A stretch of DNA of 64,000 nt from Hyposmocoma kahamanoa (GCF_003589595.1 NW_020654810.1:6235738-6299737); one strand, 5' to 3'. Shown: positions 33,681-44,364, counted from the first letter of the stretch. Program-made: numbers and translations. The notes: generated from the sequence alone by a model not told the origin.

Positions 33681-34073
33681 AGGATTTGAGCACTACGTGC
33701 GATTCGTACCAGGGGGCAAATCTCGATCTCCGTTCGACATCCGTCCGAAACAATTACTGCCAAATAAGCAATACTTGACCAAATGAAAAGACGCGTGATA
33801 ACGAATGAAGCTTCATTCTTGATACTTGTCTCTTAATTTTGACGGATGTCGGACGAAGATCGAGAGTAGACCCCCAGTTCCGAATCCGAGAAATTACGGT
33901 TCGAAATCTCACAGGGATAATTTTTATCTCTACGTGTAGCGATTTTCGTATTTTCTCATATTCCAATCGGACTTAGTGCACAAGCGACATACGAAGTGGG
34001 TCCGAGTTTTCTAGCTTTGTACACTTTCGGATTCGGAACGAATACAAAACGGATGCAGTGCGTAAACGCGCTT
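33681..34073. mobile_element. MITE-L foldback, copy 2
   Basis: It shares with copy 1 the inner arms around CCGACATCCGTCCGAAACAA-like sequence, CCAGTTCCGAATCCGAGAAA and CGAAGTGGGTCCGAGTTTTC. The right terminus GTGCGTAAACGCGCTTA is the complement of the left end of copy 1; its own left end is truncated. Confidence 0.65.
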
Positions 34074-34091
34074 AGCCACTGATCCACACGT

Positions 34092-34345
34092 ATTTAGTTG
34101 CAGTAGAGCTCCTTGTGAAAGAGTTCGTCCAGGGTAGTACTGCCACCTTACCTATTTCTGCCGCCAAGCATTAATGTCAGCATTGCTGTGTTCCGGTTTT
34201 GAAGGGTAAGAGACTTATCAACTTATGTCTCAGGGTGACAGGCGCATCAGCAGTGCCACTCAGATCTTTGCTATTTAAAGCTCTTATGGATAGCTTACCA
34301 TCAGGCGCACGATTTGTTCGTCCCTTGATACTATTATAAAAAAAA
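34092..34345 (+). mobile_element. LT copy (left member of a tail-to-tail pair)
   Basis: It runs from AGTTGCAGTAGAGCTCCTTG to TCGTCCCTTGATACTATTAT followed by A8. Small internal deletions shorten the middle. Confidence 0.75.
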
Positions 34346-34422
34346 TGTCGCACACCAGCTTGAGCAGTGTCACATATGGCTAACATTATTTTTGCTTTGT
34401 TACGTGCGCATGCATTAAACCA

Positions 34423-34594
34423 CTTTTTTATGATAGATACTAAGTGACGGGACGAACAATTCGGGCGCCTCGTGGTAAGCAACACGCCTGTCCATAACAG
34501 TTGCAGTATCACTCAGATCACAAAGATCTCAGGGGCACTGCCACTGCGCCTGACACGCTGAGACATAAATAACAATTGACAAGTCCCATGTGCC
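34423..34594 (-). mobile_element. LT copy (right member of a tail-to-tail pair)
   Basis: A T-run precedes GACGGGACGAACAATTCGGG, and the copy extends to GACAAGTCCCATGTGCC. With the copy ending at 34,345 it forms an inverted pair with a 77-bp loop. Confidence 0.75.
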
Positions 34595-34756
34595 ACGTTT
34601 GCGACGTTTGCCATTTTTGTGTAGTACCTATATTGTGCAACATATTCGAATCGAAAGTAATCTTAAAACATTATATAAAAAACATTCATATTCTACCTAA
34701 TCAGGGAACCATAATAAAGAATGCAATTATCAATAACCCAAGATAATTGTACATAT

Positions 34757-35118
34757 AAATATATGTATAGCTAGATAACGATAGCCTACAAAAACATGCG
34801 AGTAATAAAAATATTTGTACGACGACAGACTATCGTAATAATGGAAAGAGCTAGAACGACAGTCGTCAGACGATAAATGAAACGTCACGATAAAAATGTG
34901 ACGACAGATAACCGCGGCTTCAAACGATTCTGTCGTCCAAACGACAAGGCCGCTGCCGTAAACCGATGTATTGTCACGATCTGTGAGAACAGCTAGACAC
35001 GACAGTCGTTCAACGATAAACGTCCACGACACAGTCACAACAGATAGTCGTGATATGGGAAGAGGCTAGACGCGACAGTCGTCCAACAATGAACAAAACG
35101 ACATAATGGGAATGCGCT
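34757..35118. repeat. Cluster of CGACAGTCGT motifs with three direct repeats
   Basis: GCTAGAACGACAGTCGTC (34,850), GCTAGACACGACAGTCGTT (34,992) and GCTAGACGCGACAGTCGTC (35,065) are each followed by (A/G)ACGATAAA or AACAATGAA. Additional ACGACAGA, CGTCACGA and GTCGT strings fill the intervals. The right edge reads CATAATGGGAATGCGCTCT. It may be an element with sub-terminal binding sites; class unknown. Confidence 0.5.
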
Positions 35119-35179
35119 CTAATACGTGTAACTTCTAACGCACCGTGCCCAAACATGGTCTCTGTCCTCACATACAAAC

Positions 35180-35325
35180 TTTGCTAAAAAACGATCATGG
35201 TAAATTTTAAATTAAATTTTGTACATAAATTCCGAAAGTCTCAAAGGTGCAAGCTCGGATTTGAACCCACGGCCTCTGCTTAAGACGCCTCTCGATCCCT
35301 CGGTAGGTTACCACGGCTTTTTTAT
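35180..35325 (-). mobile_element. tRNA-derived SINE-3, copy 1
   Basis: On the minus strand AGCCGTGGTAACCTACCGAG leads to GGCCGTGGGTTCAAATCCGA, a good box B, and then a body that includes ATTTAATTTAAAATTTACCATGA. The same body occurs at 56,800-56,915 in the same orientation. Confidence 0.6.
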
Positions 35326-35931
35326 TTCAGCTAAATGTGTGTAATTTTACAATTTCAGTCAGAGGTATTATCTACTCCATGCATTACTTCATTAAACTTT
35401 AGACAAACATACTATGATTATTCCGATTAGTATAGAAATGAATTAATCTAATTACGGGACGTAACATTTATATACTCCTATATTACAATCTAAATTGCCC
35501 AATTTACATACAGTGGACGTAATAACATTAGTTGTAAGGTTAAATAAATAAATAAGTGAACCCCTTCGAGAGCGCTTGCGAACTATTTAAATTAAGCAAT
35601 TTCCATGAAGTGTACCTCGCGAAGGTACAGTGGGGTTGGGAATGCGGCACTGGATTCCAGTGGGAGTGCAAAAGAATGTAGTCGCTATACAAGCCTGTGT
35701 TTTTTTCCGAGAATTATTACCAGTTATACGAGCGCATAGTGCAGTGAGAGTTCTCTGCTACGAATATGGGATTTTGTTTAGTAAAAACAGAGGTTTTTAA
35801 GTGCAAAAAAGAATCGATCTGCTTCGGTACTGTAAAGATACTTATCACGTACGAGACGAGGGTGCAGTGTGCATGGTGCACACTGCAGATCTTTTAAGAT
35901 ATCTATGTATAGTTTCGAAAAAGGAAATAAA

Positions 35932-36130
35932 ACATATCGTCGATGTTTTGTATAAAGGGCGAAAGCGCCATTTTGAAAAATTTTTCAGGGGCGCATGTTT
36001 TAGGTTTTAACAACTCTTTAAAAATATTTACGTCTTGTTTTAAAGTTAATTTTGGTTTTCAATTGATTTTCAATTAAGCGTCATTTTCAAAATGGTGCTT
36101 CCGCCCTTTCAACAATACACCGACAACATA
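35932..36130. mobile_element. MITE-D foldback copy 2, well preserved
   Basis: The left arm from ACATATCGTCGATGTTTTGT through GGGCGAAAGCGCCATTTTGA pairs with the right arm over roughly 45 bp, ending GACAACATAC. The centre is AT-rich. It matches 1830-2092 in arms and layout. Confidence 0.75.
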
Positions 36131-36615
36131 CAATACAAGCTACAATAACAATTCGATGTTTCGGGGAAGAGATGGAATTAACGTTCAAACCAACACCGAA
36201 TCTGAAGGGGACAGAATCCCGGGAACCAACACCGAATTTGAAGGCTATGAGAACATAACGTCTGCCAAATGAACCACTACAGCAGGACGAAGCCCAACAC
36301 CATCATCGCTCATTTCTAACAATACTGCCTAACCAATTACCCAAATAACTAACTACCTACTTTCTCTCCGCGTTGCATAGCCGGCAGGAATCTAGCCACC
36401 GGCTGCGGCTGGTCTTCCCCTCCACAATCCCGGGCATGTCACTCCCTTAAACTGTACCCCTTGGTATATCCGGCTTGTCGGAGTCAAATTTACACGATTA
36501 GTGCCAATGAGCAATGAAAAGAGACATTCACACAATGTGACATTGACGTCACATTTCCAGTTAAAAAGAATTTTGTTGATGTAGCTCGGAACTTGAACGG
36601 AAATGGAACTGAGAC

Positions 36616-36840
36616 CGTGCTGGCCACATTTGCCGCATACCGAACGAGTTGTGGACCAAGGTAACCATGGAGTGGAAGCCGCACAACTCAAAAAAGAGAC
36701 GATGGCGGGATGACTTGGACTCCTTTTTAAAGGTTTGGCCAGATGTTGCCCAAGATAGAGCAATCGGAAAAGAGGGAGAAGGCCTTTGCCTAGCATTGGG
36801 ACAAAACGGGTTATAAAACAAGAATAATTAAATATTTAGT
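36616..36840 (+). pseudogene. RTE-type LINE reverse-transcriptase C-terminus
   Basis: A 66-codon open stretch ends at the stop 36,814-36,816. It contains RAGHICRIPNELWTK, then RRWRDDLDSF and VAQDRAIGKEGEG, which are the order and spacing of the GH..R.P..W, RW.DDL and AQDR blocks near the C-terminus of RTE-clade proteins. The nucleotides around the stop give the RTE tail signature GCCTTTGCCTAGCATTGGGA. Upstream is not in frame (TGA at about 36,610), so the insertion is 5'-truncated. It may belong to a different RTE lineage from the 37.7-kb copy. Confidence 0.75.
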
Positions 36841-37141
36841 AAATAATAAAATAAAACGCAATTGTAAGGGTGATTATAATAAATTACATTACTTTCTTAA
36901 AATACTGTCAGTCCATTTGTAATCGAAATACCAAATTGCATTAGACAATTATTGACGCAATGAATTTAAAATATCAGTTTCCAATGAATATAGGAACAAA
37001 TGGGCTCGTGAAAATCGTTTGTACAACCTAAGGCTATGAATTACTATGGGCGGAGGCTAAATAAATATGTAGTACCTCGTATATATAATGATAAGGGATT
37101 CTTAAGAAAAAGTCCCACATATAGTAAGTAAATTATTAAAG

Positions 37142-37339
37142 TTAAAATAACAATAATAACGACTGACGAAAGTCCACTATGATGGAACTCGGATCATGGA
37201 ACTCAAATGGGGTTGGGCGGAACACACAGCAAGGCAAGGGTGTGGAGGTGCTGCTGGTGCTGGTGGCGTTCTGGTGGATTGTAATAGTGTAGCCTGGATA
37301 GCAGTAATAGCCTCCGCAGCCCCCGCAGCCTCCATACAT
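37142..37339 (-). CDS. Small Gly/Cys/Tyr-rich protein, candidate
   Basis: The ATG at 37,339 opens a 65-codon frame. The protein starts MYGGCGGCGGYYCYPGY, continues with a Ser/Thr-rich stretch (TSTSSTSTP), then CCVFRPTPFEF, and stops at 37,142. There is no membrane segment or classical signal peptide. Codons are G/C-ending and the stretch is clearly more GC-rich than its flanks, as expected of selection on coding. The start context AAGATG is acceptable; the frame also extends upstream without an ATG. Gly/Tyr/Cys-rich short peptides occur among insect eggshell, cuticle and sperm proteins, but no family is recognised. A simple-sequence GGC/TGC tract giving a chance ORF is the main alternative. 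Confidence 0.4.
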   Translation of the reverse strand: MYGGCGGCGGYYCYPGYTITIHQNATSTSSTSTPLPCCVFRPTPFEFHDPSSIIVDFRQSLLLLF

Positions 37340-37624
37340 CTTACTTAGTAAGTTTAGCAATTCGAACGTTGAAAGTCCAGTTTATAGGTATTTATACGTT
37401 TTAACAAATATATTATAATCTTTAATATGTAAACTGTAAATATAGCTAGTAAAGGATTCAAAAAGATAAGTAGAGATACGTTCGCTACCGCGGTCGCGCA
37501 GAGAGTGACGATGGAAAGAAACAAAATCCGAATGCGAGGTAAAATAGAACAATTCAAAATTTTAAACTTAAATATGAGTAGAAGAAGGAAAAACGATACG
37601 ATACGAATAGAGAGAGGCGATACA

Positions 37625-37870
37625 AAAAGGTGGGACGACGGTATAAGAAGGTCACACTGTCACAAGGGGGTCACAGGTGCAGCATGACGTCGTCGGATTG
37701 GTGGCCGAGGATGGACAAAAGAAGCGTCTGGCGCCCAGTTGCAAGGTGGGTGGGTCGACGACATAGTATGCGTAGCACAGGATCGTGGTGGATGGCACAA
37801 ACTTCGGGAGGCCTATACCCAGCATTGGGTGTAATCAGGCTATGGGTGATGATGATGAAAATAAATAAAT
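37625..37870 (+). pseudogene. RTE-type LINE C-terminus with TGA-repeat tail
   Basis: From 37,709 the frame reads ...GGWVDDIVCVAQDRGGW... to ...REAYTQHWV and stops at 37,832-37,834. An overlapping frame carries KRSVWRPVARWV, so a frameshift lies between (about 37,745). WVDDI and AQDR...AYxQHW are RTE C-terminal hallmarks. GGCCTATACCCAGCATTGGG and a short TGATGATGATGA run (37,848-37,860) form the typical RTE 3' end. The copy is inactive. Confidence 0.75.
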
Positions 37871-38307
37871 TCTTGAATGAAATTCCGATTTGAAAAGAAA
37901 AAAGTTTGAAAAATTATTTTGTTGCTGGAAGAAGGAACTTGAATTTCTTATATATTACTGTAATTGTTATTGTTGTTTTGTTTAATAAGTAAGTCTGACT
38001 TTGAGAAGTACCTTCTCACTGCTAGGTACTTAGTTAATCATTAAGTAGATCTTTAACTCTCCTACACAAGAGCGTGCCCGCCAACAAACTGTTTCCAGTT
38101 TGGCGGGAGATAGACTTCTGTAAAATTATACTTTTCGAAAAATAAGTGAATAAAAAAATCTAGTTGGGTTTAAATTTTTTTCCTTAATTCTCATTCGGGG
38201 CATTTTAATTTCAAAGACAACCACATCCATTATCTGAACTAGAACACAAAGACTAGAGATTTAGAAAAGTGTGTTTCCAAAAATAATTTAGTCACTGAAA
38301 ATCATAC
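37871..38307. other. No recognised feature
   Basis: AT-rich sequence after the RTE tail with no recognisable repeat or frame. Confidence 0.4.
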
Positions 38308-38366
38308 CCTAATCGTCCTCATCTAGCGCTCACAGTGCTAACCGCTCGGCCATTAAGATATTCGGT
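38308..38366 (-). mobile_element. tRNA-derived SINE-4 head
   Basis: On the minus strand AATGGCCGAGCGGTTAGCAC (Leu/Ser-like box A) leads to GAGCGCTAGATGAGGAC. The second half of the head, GGTTCGTACCCCGG, is found at 45,121-45,175 next to the same CTAGATGAAGA. Neither copy is a complete tRNA. Confidence 0.5.
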
Positions 38367-38808
38367 AACAACCCGTAACAACTATATATAAATCCAAATG
38401 AATAACATCCATGACAGTGTAATAAATCGTTACCCATTTAGCACTGCCAAACACCGAAACTAATATTCCCAAATCATTATAGTGTATCAAATGTGATTGG
38501 GTGCAAAAATTAAAACTGATTCAAATTCCCCAGCAACAGTGAACCACTGACATAGCAACAGTTATCGACCATTGTTTCCCAGCAGTTACATATACAAAAG
38601 GTTATACGTTTAGAACAGCGCATAAAAACTTTAGTATATTACACTTTGCGATAAAATTAATGTAAAACAATTTTCAAGGATTTCGTTTTTCCTTATTGCA
38701 CATTTTGATGCGAGTGAAGGGAAGCTAAAGAATATGAAAATAGCTATAAGCAACGAGACCTAATACAGTTACTCCAGTTATTAAAAGGGAAAGCGAATAT
38801 ATAAGTCA

Positions 38809-39047
38809 TAATCTCAGTACAGAGTACTAAAAAACCGACCTCAAAAGTCATACATCCCTTAGTTTGCCACCCTTAGAGGTGGAATATTTTCTTGAAATTT
38901 AAATGGGACTACTATTGAGGTGTCCTCTTTCCAACAAAAAAGAATCATGAAAATCGGTTCACAAAGCCGGAGTTATCGCGTAACATACCCACAAAAAAAA
39001 CATACAGTCGTATTCAGAACCTCCACCTTTTTGAAGTCAGTTAAAAA
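38809..39047 (-). mobile_element. MITE-J copy
   Basis: It starts AATCTCAGTACAGAGTACTA followed by AACCGACCTCAAAA and ends TTTTGAAGTCAGTTAAAAA; the inner GGTGTCCTCTTTCCAACAAA is the complement of the usual AAAGAGGGTACC block. Confidence 0.75.
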
Positions 39048-39081
39048 GTAAAAACAACAAACAGTTGTACACAACATCAAA

Positions 39082-39300
39082 AGTATTTCAGCATGTTTTT
39101 GCCAATTGCTGAAAATTAGGTTTTTTAGACACCAATGGCTTTTTGGTCAATTTAATAACTTAAAAAATAAATAATTTAATAAATCTATATACAAATATTT
39201 ATATTTTATTTCAATAGGGTAATCAAATATTTCAAAAAATACCTTGATCCCTAAACATTTTTGAGGAGTGTTTGTTTGATGAGTTTTTAATATTAAAACC
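39082..39300 (-). repeat. Repeat T, copy 2
   Basis: Inverted relative to 4500-4732. Shared blocks are GTTTTTGCCAATTGCTGAAA, ACACCAATGGC and CCTTGATCCCTAAACA. Confidence 0.6.
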
Positions 39301-39540
39301 GGATGCGAGTGGATGCAGCGAAAGTGATGTATCAGGAAAATAGCAAAAACAAGAAGATAGAACAAAAAACAAGATGGCGCCGAACGTACCGACAATGAAG
39401 ACAGTGGAAAAACACAATGAAAAATTAATATCCAAGAAATCAAAGGACAAAAAAAAGATAAAGAAAATAAAATATAACAACTTTTCATTTCAATACTACA
39501 ATTTTTTTAAATTCTTTAAATTGCGCGAATAAGCAGAGCG

Positions 39541-39633
39541 CCTCAGATCTTTGCGATTTAAAGCTCTGAGTGCCATTGCAACTGTTATGGACAGGCGTGT
39601 AGCTTATCATCAGGCGCACGACTGGTTCGTCCA
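39541..39633 (+). mobile_element. LT 3' fragment
   Basis: CCTCAGATCTTTGCGATTTAAAG to GCACGACTGGTTCGTCC. The final CGTCACTTGG and the tail have been lost. Confidence 0.65.
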
Positions 39634-39639
39634 TGTATG

Positions 39640-40589
39640 CTAAAATTAAATTAAAAAATATTGATAATCAGATACTGAATAGGTAAATATACTCTATTTA
39701 CCTAAATCCCAAAATGATTAAAAACGAAAAATTTTTACAACGAAACATTTTTATTTCTTCTAAATGCACTACCGTACACATACATAGAACAAAATATAGT
39801 ACAATGATTCCGGAATTTCAGTGGGAGGTATTATCAACTCTCTGTATATTACTACCTTAAAGTTTGGTAAATAGATTGACCCATTCGGATGTATGATAAA
39901 TAAAAAAATTAAAAAGTTTTTTTATTATTTTCTTTGAAAATCATGCAAGTGTAATTTACGTGTATTTTAAATGGACTGAAATGGAGGAAATAAGTCGCCA
40001 AAGCTAACAAGAAAGTAATAAAAGGAAAGTTAACTTTTTATACTAGAATATGCGGGAGGTGTTAAACCGCTACAGCTCCGTATACAGGATGTGGGGTCGA
40101 TTGGCAGGTGTGCGTGCCATCTGTCAGACAACACCTGTGCCGGTTTTTGTAGAAAAGCTATGAGCCTTTTCTTGCTATCAGCATGGAGCTGTAATATAGT
40201 AATTGTAACATATGAGTGTAATTTATGTGACAATTGATTCAATGGTGGATTTTGGATGGATTAATTTACGATACATTGTATGGTGGGTGTACCCAGTGTA
40301 GTAGATATGTCCAGCGTGGAACGTATACAACGAAATTGCTTTTTTATAATTTTAGTTTAGTGCCTTTGAGAGATAAGTTTAAAGATATTAACATTCTTAC
40401 AAAAGTGTCACAGTACATTCATGAAAATGTAGAAAAATAGATTTTTTTGACAACTTGTGAGACTTAATATGAGAAATGAAAATAAACCAGCTTGTACTTG
40501 ACAGTCGTCTTCCCAAAATCACAAATTAATTTAAAGGGCAATCAATGTTACGGATCCATAACATAAAAAAAAAGATTCCGGTGGATGTT
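39640..40589. other. No recognised gene
   Basis: AT-rich DNA. A 70-codon minus frame (40,030-40,242) crosses a slightly GC-richer patch, but no family was recognised. Confidence 0.4.
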
Positions 40590-40872
40590 TAAAATTTGAA
40601 ATTCACGAAGTTTAAAACTATAGTGAAAGGAAAACTACAGCTTCTGCGTACTTAAATGACAAAAATCCGCGGTAGTGTCCTGTTTAGCTCTTACAGATTG
40701 TCTCGATCAATGATGTTTGAAATAAATATTGTAAATGATAAAAGCGTTGAAACCTCAAGAGTTTCTTGCTGATTCTTCTCAGGGGAATTTGCCTCACGAA
40801 TGAGCAGTGTTTTTTATCAATATGACTACTTCAAGTGTAATTTGCTTACCCATAAAAAAAGATTATTTAACT
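40590..40872 (+). pseudogene. Non-LTR retrotransposon 3' end, sister of 16,091-16,593
   Basis: AAGTTTAAAACTATAGTGAA gives FKTIVKGKL, followed by a frameshifted and stop-containing remainder. TTTCTTGCTGATTCTTCTCA and GGGGAATTTGCCTCACGAAT are shared with the 3' UTR at 16.5 kb. Strongly truncated and inactive. Confidence 0.55.
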
Positions 40873-40904
40873 TTAGCATGTAAGCCAGGTGGATAAAGCG
40901 ATAG

Positions 40905-41310
40905 ACACTAGGTAAAAAAATGGAGTGATACAGCTTGCACACAATCTATTTAGGTTACAACTAAAATAACACACTTAAAACTCACGAATATAGACTTCAG
41001 CTACGAATAAGCAGGATAATTACCTGAAACAAAATAATATGTAAATTAAATACAAAAATTATATTAATAAATTTAAAGCAATAGCGGGTTTTACAGAGAC
41101 ACTCAATCGCTCGTGCGCGCGTAAAGACGTTTCGTGCAAGATTGCGCGTGCAATCCTGCAGGCATAGCATGAGCCCGAAGACAAAAGTTATCTCTTCTTT
41201 TGCTGTACGCTCCTGATTACGCGCAATAAAGTGACTGTGCCCCCTTGGCTATTGTTCAGAAGTGGACTTCAGCGGTTTACACTGTGGCGCTGGATGAGAA
41301 GTTCAGTTTT
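40905..41310 (+). repeat. Repeat G, copy 2
   Basis: Matches 13,650-13,900 on both sides of about 180 bp not present there (about 41,075-41,255), which include the GC-richer CGCTCGTGCGCGCGTAAAGA and an AATAAA at about 41,225. Confidence 0.5.
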
Positions 41311-41554
41311 CGGTAGGATCAATTTGTTGTTTCTGTGCTCCATTTTTTGCTATTTAAAACGGTTATTTGATCATTTGTCACTTAGCCGATTTAGTTTGTG
41401 GACGTCAGTATTGCCTCGGGGTGATTTCCGTTGCCCTGGTATTCATAGTACAGGGAATCCCTAGTTTCAGACCAGGTAACTGGTGTAGGTGTCTAGCACA
41501 TTATTACTACAATTATAATGGATCGTCCTAGTGATGGGCACGAATTTTGTTCAA

Positions 41555-41796
41555 TAATCTCAATACAGAGTGCTAAAAAAACCGACCTCAAAAGTCATTC
41601 ATCTCCTAGTTTGCCATCCTTAAAGGTGGAATATTTTGTTCAAATTTAAATGGGACCACTTCTGAGGTACCCTCTTTCCAACAAAAAAAAAGAATCATCT
41701 AAATCGGTTCACAAACCGGAGTTATCGCGTACCATATACACAAAAATAACATACAGTAGAATTGAAAACCTCCACCTTTTTGGAGTCGGTTAAAAA
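41555..41796 (-). mobile_element. MITE-J copy
   Basis: It runs from AATCTCAATACAGAGTGCTA and ACCGACCTCAAAA to TTTTTGGAGTCGGTTAAAAA, so both inverted ends are kept. Confidence 0.8.
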
Positions 41797-42194
41797 CTAA
41801 AAACAACAAACAGAACAAACAAACCACGCTAGGCCAGTGCACAATAAAAATCATCGATATATATATATGTTTACATTGAACTAAAAATACACTATGTTAC
41901 GAACGCAATGTATTAATATTAACCGACATTAATCAATAAATCCATCTACACAATTAAATCATTTAAGCTAAGTGCAGATAAGGGCACCACAGACTGGAGG
42001 CAGAATTGAGTATGTCCAGCACAGCAATTTTTTGCGTCAAACATTAGCATCTATCTCTATACTGCACTTATAGTGCATAGCAACACACACATCCATGTTA
42101 AGATGTCATTACCAACGTCATTGTGGAGTAAGTCAACTTGAGGGAAACCAGTTTCTGTTAAACTTAAATAAGCTTAAGTTTATATTTAAGCATA

Positions 42195-42245
42195 AGTTAT
42201 AGGCCTTTGCCCAGCAGTGGGACAGTATAGGCTTTAAAAAAAGAA
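42195..42245 (+). mobile_element. RTE-type 3' tail
   Basis: GGCCTTTGCCCAGCAGTGGG followed by ACAGTATAGGCT and an A-run. No coding part is attached, so only the 3' end was copied or kept. Confidence 0.6.
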
Positions 42246-42374
42246 TACATTTATGCAGTGGTAATGAAATATTTAATGTTTATATGAAGTGACAAATTAA
42301 AAGAGAATAAACAATATTTAAACGTATATCACTAAAATACTTCTTAAACTAGCCAGGGTGTTGTTACGTTATTA

Positions 42375-42539
42375 GGCTGGTGAAATTACAGGCACATGGG
42401 ACTTGTCAACTTACGAGTGTGTCTCAGGGTGACGGGCGCAGTGCCAGTACCCCTCAAATGTTTAAAGCTCTGAGTGGCCCTGCAACTGTTATGGACAGGC
42501 GTGTAGCTTACCATTGTGACTTGATATTATAAAAAAAAA
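42375..42539 (+). mobile_element. LT retroposon, 3' half
   Basis: The copy spans GGCTGGTGAAATTACAGGCA to GACTTGATATTAT plus A9. The stretch containing TTGTTCGTCCCG is deleted. Confidence 0.75.
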
Positions 42540-42650
42540 TTAGAAACTTAAAACCAGGAAGGTTTAACAGTCAAGCTGGTTTTATTTGGCACATCAGAGG
42601 TAGTAAATTCAAGGGACATTTGGATTAAAGTCAAAATCGCGCCAAGTTAA

Positions 42651-43243
42651 CCTGTTCATAGACAGTATTTAAATAACACCGCACACAAAAACGTCACTAC
42701 TTTTCCTTGTGCCATAGTGCTTGTATTTAATATAAAATGTTCAATTTAAATAATTGAAATTTGTCAGTACGTTGTTATACAGCAAGAAAGCACTTGGAAA
42801 TCGTACAATAGAATCCGTATCGCGAAACGGGGTACTCCGTACTATCATATTCTGATATTTAATTTTATGGTAAACGTAACGTGACCGCTTTGAGCAGGAC
42901 AGTCTCGCTTTTAAGTTCCGTGTCCCGCTGTCCCAAAAATACTAGAAATGTCCCGCTTTGACAAAACAGGACACACGTGACAAAAAATTTAAAAAAAATG
43001 CGCGATAGCGAAAGCTATATAAAGCCAGCACACCAGACTACACAGGATTAATTCTTTTTTTAAATTTTTGATCATTAAACATTTCTAGTTCTTTTTTGTA
43101 AATTTCTTTAATCGTTAAACATTTTGTAACTATCGCAAACATGCGTTTTATTTTTAAAACAATAATAAATTTACAGGCGTCCCGCTCGAAGGGAAAAAAT
43201 TATAGTCACGTTAGGTAAACGTCGTTTTTTGTACATGAACGGG
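42651..43243 (-). mobile_element. piggyBac-type MITE copy 2, host of a hAT-type insertion
   Basis: TTAA at 42,647-42,650 and 43,244-43,247 flanks the unit. Ends are CCTGTTCATAGACAG and CATGAACGGG, inverted relative to the 12,675 copy. Shared interior includes GTACGTTGTTATACAGCAAG-type and CGAAACGGGGTACTCCGTAC blocks. Removing 42,877-43,213 and one 8-bp duplicate leaves a ~248-bp element, shorter than copy 1. Confidence 0.8.
42877..43213. mobile_element. hAT-type MITE with 8-bp target duplication
   Basis: GGTAAACG stands directly on both sides (42,869-42,876 and 43,214-43,221). The element starts TAACGTGAC and ends GTCACGTTA; GAGCAGGACAG and CGTCCCGCTCGA extend the ends imperfectly. An 8-bp target duplication with TAACG at the tip agrees with the hAT superfamily (tip consensus YARNG). 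Several GTCCCGCT and ACAGGAC strings lie inside. No ORF. Confidence 0.75.
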
Positions 43244-43537
43244 TTAATATCTCTGTATAACATGTGTGTTATATTCTTTATGATACAGACGTACGGAAAA
43301 GTTTATAGTTCTCAAAAACTTTATACTATACAACATTTATTGTTTCGGTGTGTGGTGCGTCTTACATAGCACTTCACAAAAGTATGCAACGTAATAAAAT
43401 TGCCAATTACGAAAAAACCAGGTCAAGTATAAACGCATTCATGTTAACAATGAGTTTTGTATATTATTGCATATGTTAATGTACTTTGTGATGAGGTTTA
43501 ATCCAACAGTTTTGTTAAAATGGTCGATGTGTGTAAC

Positions 43538-43742
43538 GCCTCCATGGCCGAACCGTTAACATGCTGGTCTGCCACGCAGAGGTCCCTGGTTCGATTCCCG
43601 GCCAATGAGAAATATTTGTATAGCCTGCGTGTATTACTCTCGTGAGTTTGGGTGTAATGTGTGGTTGTCTATGTGTGCGTACATGATACCTGCGACACAA
43701 GGTTTCCCTAAGGCGGGGCCAGGAGTGTGCGGGAAAAAAAAC
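43538..43742 (+). mobile_element. tRNA-derived SINE-1 copy
   Basis: Head GCCTCCATGGCCGAACCGTT, box B TGGTTCGATTCCCGG, body TGAGTTTGGGTGTAATGTGT and a tail of 9 A residues at 43,734-43,742. It is structurally complete; no target duplication was seen. Confidence 0.8.
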
Positions 43743-43744
43743 TA

Positions 43745-44340
43745 GTGGTTTTAATACGTTGAAGCCGTTAGCGGCAGCGTAAAATATTGGTACGACAAAT
43801 TTTAGTTTGGTTAACGTTAAGGGCACTAACGAAAACATCACTACGTAACAAAATCATTTTTTTGAGATATCGTAAAAAACCATAACTCAGTTTTATAACA
43901 TCGAAATTGTTTAATGATATTTTAGCTACGCATCATTAGGGTAACTTCTGAGATGTCGGACACGTTAAGTAACTTTAAGCACTTTTAAGTGTTTTTAATA
44001 GAGAATTTTGAGATCTAAGGCTATTGATAACGGATATTTGACAACTTGAAACTTAGTACGCGTTTTAGCTAGTGGACGGCAGGGTAAAGTAAATGTTTGA
44101 TTTTCATTTCCTTGTTAATAAAAAATAATAGTGGCATAATAAAATATTTTGCAAATCAAAATTAGCGTAAATTGGAATGTTCATTGATGAATAAAAAATT
44201 TGGTATTTACAATAATAACTTTTGTACTTTTTTAGTTATAAAATAAAGTATATTAATTGATTGTCATATAATTATTTCTAGTAATTTTGTTTATTGTTCC
44301 TATTTTAAAGTTCACATTAATGGAGGTTTAGAAGTTTACG
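43745..44340. other. No recognised feature
   Basis: AT-rich DNA with no repeat or frame recognised. Confidence 0.4.
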
Positions 44341-44364
44341 AATTTAGCCGACGACATAATGTAA

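Noticed and set aside
34177..34512. 111-codon minus ORF
   Set aside because: It runs through both members of the inverted LT pair, so it is a product of repeat sequence.
36392..36796. 134-codon minus ORF
   Set aside because: It is antisense to the RTE-type coding remnant at 36,616-36,816, which explains the openness.
39147..39488. 113-codon hydrophobic minus ORF
   Set aside because: The T-rich strand of AT-rich repeat T gives Phe/Leu/Ile-rich frames by composition; no signal or family is recognised.
43515..43841. 108-codon minus ORF
   Set aside because: It is antisense to the SINE-1 copy at 43,538-43,742.
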